NCBI GenBank assembly: GCA_041687095.1 | Contig: JAWLCQ010000164.1 | Location: 1-10,532, forward strand | Reading direction: 5' to 3' | Length of the DNA stretch: 10,532 nt | DNA from: JAWLCQ01 sp041687095 | GTDB lineage: Bacteria; Planctomycetota; Phycisphaerae; SM23-33 | In this document: one piece after another, positions 5,793 through 10,532 of the stretch | Numbering within the stretch: position 1 is the first letter of the stretch | Layout of the letters: the number at the start of each line of letters is the position of its first letter | Position numbers and translations under genes: made by a program | Notes under the pieces: generated by a model | Databases searched by the model: none | Told to the model about the DNA's origin: nothing | Seen by the model: the letters and a program-made list of their open reading frames with translations, nothing else

Positions 5793-7064
5793 CTACAGGT
5801 CCGTGCGCACACCCTTGTCTTTCAGCACGCCCTGCAGTTCGCGGACGTCGAGGTCGCGCGGGGCGACGCCGGCCTTCGCCGCCATCGCGGCGGCGGTGCC
5901 GGCGGCCTGGCCCATCATGCAGCACGTCGTGGCCACCCGGGCGCTGGACAGGGCCAGTTGATCGCACGACAGGCACCGCCCGGCCATCAGGAGGTTGCGG
6001 GCGTCGCGGGCGAGCAGCGAGCGGTAGGGGATCTGGTAGGGCGCGACGGCGAGCTGGTCCTCGGGCAGGGAGTACTCCCGCTTGTCGTTATCGGGGCGGA
6101 TGGCGTCGAGCCACCACGAGCCCCGCGCGACGGCGTCGTCGAACCTCGCCCCGGCGCGGACGTCGTCCACGGTGAGCACGTAGTCCCCCACCACTCGTCG
6201 CCCCTCGCGGATGCCGATGATCGGCGAGCAGCGGTCGTAGCGCCACGGCTTGCCCTCGACGCGCTGGTAGTAGTCGAGGATCTCCATCATCCTTCGCCGC
6301 CCGCGGATCTCGGCGGCGGTCATGCTCTCGGTGTCCGACGCGTCGAACCCCGCCACCTTGACCTTCACCGCCTTGCCCCCGGGCCCGTTGGGCCAGAAGC
6401 TGACCATCGGCAGGTCCTTCGCGTCCCGCACGGGCGTGAACCAGCCCTCGGGGACCTGCGGGGGGACGGGCTCGCCCATCTCGCGGAGGAACCACATCAT
6501 GCTCATCGGGATCGGCAGCGAGCTGCCCTCGCAGCCGAGCATGGTCTCGCACCCGGCCGCCCGGGCAAGGCAGGCCTCGCCGGTGCAGTCGATGAAGGCC
6601 TTGGCCCGCAGCGCCTCGGGACCCGAGGACCCGCAGACGACGGCCTCGGTGATCGCCCCGTGGCGGACGCGGGCGTCGACGAAGCGGGTGTGCAGCAGCA
6701 GCTTCACCCCGCGCCGCAGCAGCAGTTCCTGCAGGACGAGGGCGAGGATCTCGTGGTCGAAGACCTGCGTCGTCGCCCCGTGCTTGTCGATGCGGACGGG
6801 CCCGAGGGCGTCGAAGGCGGCGAGGCCCTCCTGGACCTGCGTGAAGACATCGCCCGCCCCCTTCTGCTCTCCGCACCAGTTGGCCACCCCGCCGGAGGTC
6901 ATCATGCCCCCGGTGACGGCGAAGCGTTCGACGAGGACGACGCGGGCGCCCTGGGCGGCGGCGGCGACGGCGGCGCCCACCCCGGCCATCCCCCCGCCGA
7001 TGACGGCGACGTCGGATTCGTAGCGGACAGGCACGTTGCGGGTCCAGGGGATGCTCTCGGGCAT
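5793..7064 (-). CDS. FAD-dependent oxidoreductase (FAD_oxidored-like family)
   Basis: A 423-residue flavoprotein. The N-terminus carries the Rossmann FAD-binding motif VIGGGMAGVGAA (21-32) with GxGxxG at Gly23-Gly25-Gly28 and the ribose-binding acid Glu46 in VVLVER. TGGMMTSGGVANW (51-63) and AFIDCTGEACLARAAG (156-171) are typical of the family of FAD oxidoreductases common in Planctomycetota and Lentisphaerota. The C-terminal block NLLMAGRCLSCDQLALSSARV (357-377) followed by MGQAAGTAAA (384-393) closes the FAD domain. No signal peptide is seen. The start at ATG 7064 is supported by AGGAGA about 8 bases upstream. The open frame continues further upstream without a stop, but that stretch overlaps intergenic repeats and the transporter gene and is not protein-like. 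The substrate is unknown, and the family often sits in carbohydrate-use gene sets. Confidence 0.9.
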   Translation of the reverse strand: MPESIPWTRNVPVRYESDVAVIGGGMAGVGAAVAAAAQGARVVLVERFAVTGGMMTSGGVANWCGEQKGAGDVFTQVQEGLAAFDALGPVRIDKHGATTQVFDHEILALVLQELLLRRGVKLLLHTRFVDARVRHGAITEAVVCGSSGPEALRAKAFIDCTGEACLARAAGCETMLGCEGSSLPIPMSMMWFLREMGEPVPPQVPEGWFTPVRDAKDLPMVSFWPNGPGGKAVKVKVAGFDASDTESMTAAEIRGRRRMMEILDYYQRVEGKPWRYDRCSPIIGIREGRRVVGDYVLTVDDVRAGARFDDAVARGSWWLDAIRPDNDKREYSLPEDQLAVAPYQIPYRSLLARDARNLLMAGRCLSCDQLALSSARVATTCCMMGQAAGTAAAMAAKAGVAPRDLDVRELQGVLKDKGVRTDL

Positions 7065-7145
7065 GGGGGGTCTCCTATGTTTGGTTGCCCCCCTGATACC
7101 GCGTGGCGTGTCCAAGGGCAACTGGGAAGCTTCGCTTTCGATCAC

Positions 7146-7282
7146 GCAGGGATGCAGGGGATGCAAGGGATGGGGGAGGAAAGAAAGGAGGAGCCAGGAG
7201 CCGGGAACCAGGAACCCGGGGAATGGGGAACCAGGAGCCTCAACTCTCTTCCGCGATCCCTTGCATCCCCTGCATCCCTGCC
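7146..7282. repeat. 26-bp perfect inverted repeat enclosing GGAACC-type direct repeats
   Basis: The left arm 7146-7171 (GCAGGGATGCAGGGG...) and right arm 7256-7281 (...CCCCTGCATCCCTGC) are perfect complements over 26 bp. Each arm is itself three 9-mers of the type ATCCC(N)TGC. The 84-base middle carries degenerate direct repeats, with GGGAACCAGGA occurring at 7203 and 7226 and related GGAGCC words beside them. The element fills most of the 236-base spacer between the transporter stop and the oxidoreductase start and shows no coding potential. It could fold into a large stem in the transporter transcript's 3' end. Confidence 0.85.
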
Positions 7283-7300
7283 TGCTTCTCTGGAAGGATC

Positions 7301-8197
7301 TTACCGCTGCGACAGGTACAGCGCCACCGCCGCCACCATCAGCAGGGCCGCCAGCCCCCGGCGCAGGAGCGTCCAGCGGGAGATGCGGGCCTCCAGGTGG
7401 GCGTGGCCGAGGTGCGCGACCGCCGCCCCGAGGAACACGCTGATCGGCCCGCGGAGCGACTGGAGGATGTTGCCGGGGATCACCCCGATGACCGCGAAGC
7501 ACGCAAAGAGGCAGGCCATCGCCCCGTACCAGGTCGCCGCGAACGGCACCGCGTGCCGCCAGTCCCTCCGCGTCCCCACGCCCGTCCACGGCAGCAGCGG
7601 AAGGCCAAACACCCCGCAGGCGATGTAGCTCATGGACAGCACCGCCACCGACGCGTGGAGCCGCCCCACGGGGGCCATGGCGTTGACGGCTGCCTGAATG
7701 CTCAGGTCGCTCAACGAGTAGAACAGGCACACGCCCAGGACGCCCGCGAGGGCCTTGGCGGAGAGCCTCCCCCCCGCCGACGCCAGCACCATCGCCGCCA
7801 GCACACTGAGCCCCACCGCCGCCCACTGCAGCGGGAGGATGTCCTTGGCGAGGAAGGCGGCGCTGATGGCCGCGAGGATGAGGACCTTGAGCCCCAGCAG
7901 CGGACTGATGCGGGAGGCGTCCGTCCGCTGCAGGACGAGGAACAGCCCCGCCTGCCCCAGCAGGTAGAACCCCGCCACCCCCACCACCTCCCAGAAGTAC
8001 GTCCGCAGGGGCGGGGCGTCGTGGGGGTAGACGAAGGGCAGCAGCACCAGCGACACGACGCCCATGAGCACGTGCGAGATCACCAGCAGCCGCATCGCCG
8101 CCCGGTCCCGCCGCACGACGTAGTCGCGCGAGAACAGGTACGACAGCGATTGGAGGATCGCGGCCCCCAGGCCCAGGAGGATTCCGAGTAGGAGCAT
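7301..8197 (-). CDS. EamA/DMT-superfamily transporter
   Basis: A 298-residue integral membrane protein with about ten hydrophobic segments (approximately 2-22, 35-56, 68-90, 97-116, 122-141, 147-168, 182-203, 216-240, 245-265 and 279-296). This is the length and topology of drug/metabolite transporters built from two five-helix EamA repeats. Supporting features are GFYLLGQAGLFLVLQRTDASRISPL at about 76-100, at the end of the third helix of repeat one, and the equivalent IPGNILQSLRGPISVFLGA at 240-258 in repeat two. The substrate cannot be deduced. The chosen start (8197) opens directly with the first membrane helix; an upstream in-frame ATG at 8287 would add 30 polar residues from a repeat-like spacer. 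No strong ribosome-binding site is seen. It is on the same strand as the oxidoreductase but separated by a large palindromic element, so co-transcription is uncertain. Confidence 0.82.
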   Translation of the reverse strand: MLLLGILLGLGAAILQSLSYLFSRDYVVRRDRAAMRLLVISHVLMGVVSLVLLPFVYPHDAPPLRTYFWEVVGVAGFYLLGQAGLFLVLQRTDASRISPLLGLKVLILAAISAAFLAKDILPLQWAAVGLSVLAAMVLASAGGRLSAKALAGVLGVCLFYSLSDLSIQAAVNAMAPVGRLHASVAVLSMSYIACGVFGLPLLPWTGVGTRRDWRHAVPFAATWYGAMACLFACFAVIGVIPGNILQSLRGPISVFLGAAVAHLGHAHLEARISRWTLLRRGLAALLMVAAVALYLSQR

Positions 8198-8328
8198 TTT
8201 GGAGTTTCGGGCTTCGAGTTTCGATTGCGGGGACCGAACGACGTCCCTCGCTGGGAATGACGTACCCGAATTGCTCTCCGACGGCAAATGCGAAATGGGC
8301 CTTTGAGGGATTCAAGGAGGAGGAAGTT

Positions 8329-8952
8329 TCACCCAAAGGCGCAAAGGGAAGAAGCAGCAGCAGAATAGAACGGAGAGTGGGGTCAGGGGATCTGCGGGCC
8401 AAAGGTCGTGGGGGCGTTAGCCTGCGGGGGTTCCGGGAGGTGGTTGACGATGCGGAAGATGCCTTGGCGGATGACTTCGGCGCCGAAGTTGAGCAGGAGT
8501 CCCAGTCGCTTGTCGGTGAGACGGAGATACGTGAGCAACTGCTTCTTGTGAACCGGGGCCACCTTTTCGACGGACTTCAACTCGACGATGATCTTGTCCT
8601 CGACGACCAGGTCCGCGCGGAATGCCTCGTTGATAACAAGGTTCCTGTAGACGATCGGGACGGGCTGCTGTCGCGCCACCTGCAGGCCCCGTTGGGTCAG
8701 CTCCGAGAACATCACGACTTCGTACACCGACTCCAGCAGCCCCGGTCCCAGCGCCCGATGGACGTGGTAGGCCGCGTCCACCACGATCTTCGCCACTGCG
8801 TTCTCGTCCATGGCCGGAGATTCTCACGCAAAGGCGCAAAGGCGCGAAGAGAAAAAAGCAGCAGTCGTTTCAGATACCCTCCGGCCATCCGGGCCCTGCC
8901 ATTAAGCCATTGCTTCTTCTTCTCCCTTTGCGCCTTTGCGCCTTTGCGTGAG
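8329..8952. repeat. Inverted CGCAAAGG-type repeats bracketing the GxxExxY gene
   Basis: The unit CACGCAAAGGCGCAAAGG occurs three times around one gene. One degenerate copy lies downstream at 8329-8360 (CACCCAAAGGCGCAAAGGG). A perfect 23-bp inverted pair lies upstream (8823-8845 and 8930-8952). The outermost copies face each other, and each is followed inward by a purine-rich GAAGAAGCAGCA-type segment, so the whole stretch resembles a small element with terminal inverted repeats and one cargo gene. No transposase is present, so mobility would have to be supplied in trans. The spacer between the upstream pair (8846-8929) shows no gene. Confidence 0.7.
8383..8811 (-). CDS. GxxExxY protein (PD-(D/E)XK nuclease-fold family)
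   Basis: A 142-residue protein matching the GxxExxY family. The naming motif is G24-L-L-E27-S-V-Y30 within LGPGLLESVYE. The core DLVVEDKIIVELKSVE has Asp68 and Glu77-x-Lys79, the arrangement expected for a PD-(D/E)XK nuclease-like fold. It is followed by HKKQLLTYLRLTDKRLGLLLNFG (88-110), a highly characteristic family segment. The function of this family is not established. Nuclease activity is suggested only by the fold and the retained acidic/lysine residues. The final 15-20 residues (PEPPQANAPTTFGPQIP) are low complexity and may be repeat-derived. No good ribosome-binding site precedes the ATG. The gene sits inside inverted CGCAAAGG repeats, which suggests it travels as a unit with them. 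Confidence 0.9.
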   Translation of the reverse strand: MDENAVAKIVVDAAYHVHRALGPGLLESVYEVVMFSELTQRGLQVARQQPVPIVYRNLVINEAFRADLVVEDKIIVELKSVEKVAPVHKKQLLTYLRLTDKRLGLLLNFGAEVIRQGIFRIVNHLPEPPQANAPTTFGPQIP

Positions 8953-9056
8953 CCCTTCTTCCCCGGACCCCCGAATTGCCAAGAGCCTTTGGTTTGCCTC
9001 AAGACCCCGCCATCCGCTACCCTGTATGCTTTCCGCGAGGAGTGCGAGAGGAGCCC

Positions 9057-10412
9057 ATGAGCGAGATCATCGCCCCGTTCCACATCATGGCCAAGCCCGT
9101 GTGCGGAACCTGCAACCTGGATTGCCGCTACTGCTACTACACCATGAAACCGGCGGAGCTCTACCCCGGGACCCGCCGCTTCCTCATGCCCGACGACGTC
9201 CTGGAGAGCTACATCCGCCAGTACCTCCAGGCCCAGCCGCTCCGCGCGGAACTGGGCTGGCAGGGCGGGGAACCGCTGCTGGCGGGCAAGGACTTCTTCC
9301 GCCGCGCCGTCGAACTCCAGAAGCAGTACGCCCTCGAGGGCCAGACCCTCTCCAACGCCATGCAGACCAACGGGACGCTGCTGGACGACGAGTGGTGCGA
9401 GCTGTTCGCCGCCAACCAGTTCCTCGTGGGCATCAGCCTCGACGGGCCGCCGGAGTGGCACGACCGCTTCCGCCGCGACCCCGCCGGGAACCCCACGTTC
9501 CACAAGGCGTGGGCGGGGCTGGAGCTGCTCCGCAAGCACCGCGTGGAGTTCAACGTCCTCGTCACGCTCAACAGCGCCAACGCCCCGCACGTGGGCGACA
9601 TCTACCGCTACTTCGTCAACCGCGGGCTGCAGTACGTGCAGTTCATCCCCATCCTCGAGCGCACCCCCGACGGGGCCCCCACCGACTACTCGTGCGACCC
9701 CCGGCAGTTCGGGCAGTTCATGCTCGACGTCTTCGAGCTGTGGGCGACCCGCGACATCGGGCGGGTCTCCGAGCGCCTCATCGACAGCGTGCTGCACACG
9801 CTCATCTTCGGGCGGGCGGCGACCTGCTGCTACGCCGACCGCTGCGCCAACGCCCACGTGCTCGAGTGGAACGGGGACCTCTACGTCTGCGACCACTTCG
9901 TGTACCGGCGCTGGCGGATCGGGAACCTCATGGAGCGCCCGCTCGTGGACCTCGTCCGCGACCCGCTGCTGGAGGAGTTCGCCCAGCTCAAGCTCGACCT
10001 GCCCGCGAAGTGCCGCGACTGCGAGTTCCTCGAGTTCTGCCGCGGCGGGTGCCCCAAGCACCACATGCCGCTCTACGGCGGGGCGGATCGCGTGAACTAC
10101 TTCTGCGAGGGGTACAAGATGTTCTTCCGCGAGGCCCTGCCCGAGCTTCGCCGCATGGCCGAGTACTTCAAGCGCAACGAGATGCCCCCGCCCAAGGCCC
10201 CCAAGGACGCCCCAGGGCGCTCGCCCCTGGCGACGATGGCCGCCGGCGTCCCCGCCCCCCACCAGACGATGGGACCGGCCGGGGCGTCGTACGGCCCCCC
10301 GGCGCCCGGTGCGCCCGCGGCCGCCTCGCCTCCCCGCAAACGCCCGGGGCGCAACGACCCCTGCCCCTGCGGGTCCGGCCGAAAGTTCAAGGCGTGCTGC
10401 GGGAAGGGATAG
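9057..10412 (+). CDS. Radical SAM/SPASM anaerobic sulfatase-maturase-like enzyme with SEC-C tail
   Basis: A 451-residue enzyme. C19-N-L-D-C23-R-Y-C26 is the CxxxCxxC motif for the radical SAM 4Fe-4S cluster. GWQGGEP (67-73) and MQTNGTLLDD (102-111) are typical of sulfatase maturases (anSME). The C-terminal SPASM region has cysteines at 257/258, 263, 278, 319, 322, 328, 332 and 350, spaced like the two auxiliary clusters of characterised anSMEs, with Asp279 after Cys278 at the position of the proposed catalytic base. Such enzymes oxidise an active-site Cys or Ser of sulfatases to formylglycine in the cytoplasm. A Pro/Ala-rich linker (376-428) leads to GRNDPCPCGSGRKFKACCG (431-449), a SEC-C zinc-binding motif. 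AGGAG lies three bases before the ATG, so this start is preferred to an in-frame ATG at 8976. No sulfatase is in the window, so another SPASM peptide-modifying role is possible. Confidence 0.9.
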   Translation: MSEIIAPFHIMAKPVCGTCNLDCRYCYYTMKPAELYPGTRRFLMPDDVLESYIRQYLQAQPLRAELGWQGGEPLLAGKDFFRRAVELQKQYALEGQTLSNAMQTNGTLLDDEWCELFAANQFLVGISLDGPPEWHDRFRRDPAGNPTFHKAWAGLELLRKHRVEFNVLVTLNSANAPHVGDIYRYFVNRGLQYVQFIPILERTPDGAPTDYSCDPRQFGQFMLDVFELWATRDIGRVSERLIDSVLHTLIFGRAATCCYADRCANAHVLEWNGDLYVCDHFVYRRWRIGNLMERPLVDLVRDPLLEEFAQLKLDLPAKCRDCEFLEFCRGGCPKHHMPLYGGADRVNYFCEGYKMFFREALPELRRMAEYFKRNEMPPPKAPKDAPGRSPLATMAAGVPAPHQTMGPAGASYGPPAPGAPAAASPPRKRPGRNDPCPCGSGRKFKACCGKG

Positions 10413-10435
10413 AGGAAGGCACCAGAGGAAGGCAC
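10411..10435. repeat. Short tandem repeat after the maturase stop
   Basis: AGAGGAAGGCAC occurs twice, separated by a single C, overlapping the final bases of the maturase stop codon. This may be a slippage product. No hairpin or terminator is seen between the gene and the window edge. Confidence 0.7.
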
Positions 10436-10455
10436 TATTGAGCGTCACTTTAATA

Positions 10456-10532
10456 ATGTCGCAACTTCTACCACGGAAGCTTGGCATGTTTGAAGCAACT
10501 CTGGAGCAACGGCTGGTTGTGCGAAAGAAGCC
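10456..10532 (+). CDS. Possible 5' end of a gene cut by the window edge
   Basis: From ATG 10456 the frame stays open to the edge and reads MSQLLPRKLGMFEATLEQR and onward, with a second in-frame ATG at 10486. Base composition is distinctly less GC-rich than in the upstream genes. No close ribosome-binding site precedes the first ATG; GAGGAAGG lies about 25 bases upstream. Only about 25 residues are visible, so no family can be named and it may not be a real gene. Confidence 0.3.
   Translation, partial: MSQLLPRKLGMFEATLEQRLVVRKK

Noticed and set aside
5568..7628. 686-residue plus-strand open frame across the oxidoreductase
   Set aside because: Low-complexity His/Arg/Gly/Pro sequence that crosses two intergenic repeat regions and runs opposite a well-supported gene, so it is a shadow frame.
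7065..8402. N-terminal extension of the oxidoreductase frame to 8402
   Set aside because: The upstream part is Pro/Gly/Arg-rich, passes through the 26-bp inverted repeat and overlaps the transporter. The FAD motif begins near residue 20 from the 7064 start, which has a good AGGAGA site.
8712..10487. 591-residue minus-strand open frame antisense to the radical SAM gene
   Set aside because: Compositionally biased with no motif, opposite a gene with intact cluster cysteines.

Overview
The window is a GC-rich (mostly 65-70% by eye) bacterial chromosomal segment with eight gene calls and many intergenic palindromes. The gene set suggests a saprophytic Planctomycetota-like bacterium: a heparinase II/III-family polysaccharide lyase, an anaerobic sulfatase-maturase-like radical SAM enzyme and a GxxExxY gene inside CGCAAAGG repeats, all among palindrome-filled spacers. 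That placement is inference; no rRNA or other taxonomic marker is present.

Layout. Positions 1-413 hold a poly-G tract, a four-hairpin palindromic element and a TTTCG-rich tract. A cytoplasmic heparinase II/III-like protein (414-2216, +) follows. It converges on a minus-strand block across a spacer carrying a 29-bp perfect inverted repeat. The minus-strand block, read in its own direction, contains a three-TM membrane protein (5530-4838), a structured non-coding region (about 4830-4453), a retron-type reverse transcriptase (4452-3487) and, 18 bases later, an alpha/beta-hydrolase-fold lipoprotein whose nucleophile serine is replaced by glycine (3468-2467).

The central observation is that this block looks like an undescribed retron. 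The RT has YADD plus the two retron signatures NAxxH (NALPH) and VTG. Upstream of it lies a 65-nt hairpin with a 20-bp perfect stem (msd-like), about 80 nt of msr-like RNA on its 5' side, and an 8-bp GC-rich complement (candidate a1/a2) enclosing both. A run of five further short hairpins lies between this RNA and the RT start. The membrane protein (stop codon about 20 nt before a1) and the hydrolase-fold lipoprotein are the two candidate partner or effector genes.

The rest is ordinary metabolism. It comprises an FAD-dependent oxidoreductase (5793-7064, -), a ten-TM EamA/DMT-type transporter (7301-8197, -), a GxxExxY PD-(D/E)XK-fold protein (8383-8811, -) bracketed by inverted CGCAAAGG repeats, and a radical SAM/SPASM sulfatase-maturase-like enzyme with a SEC-C zinc-binding tail (9057-10412, +). 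A possible truncated reading frame runs off the right edge. The lyase and the maturase would fit use of sulfated polysaccharides, but no sulfatase is present to confirm it.
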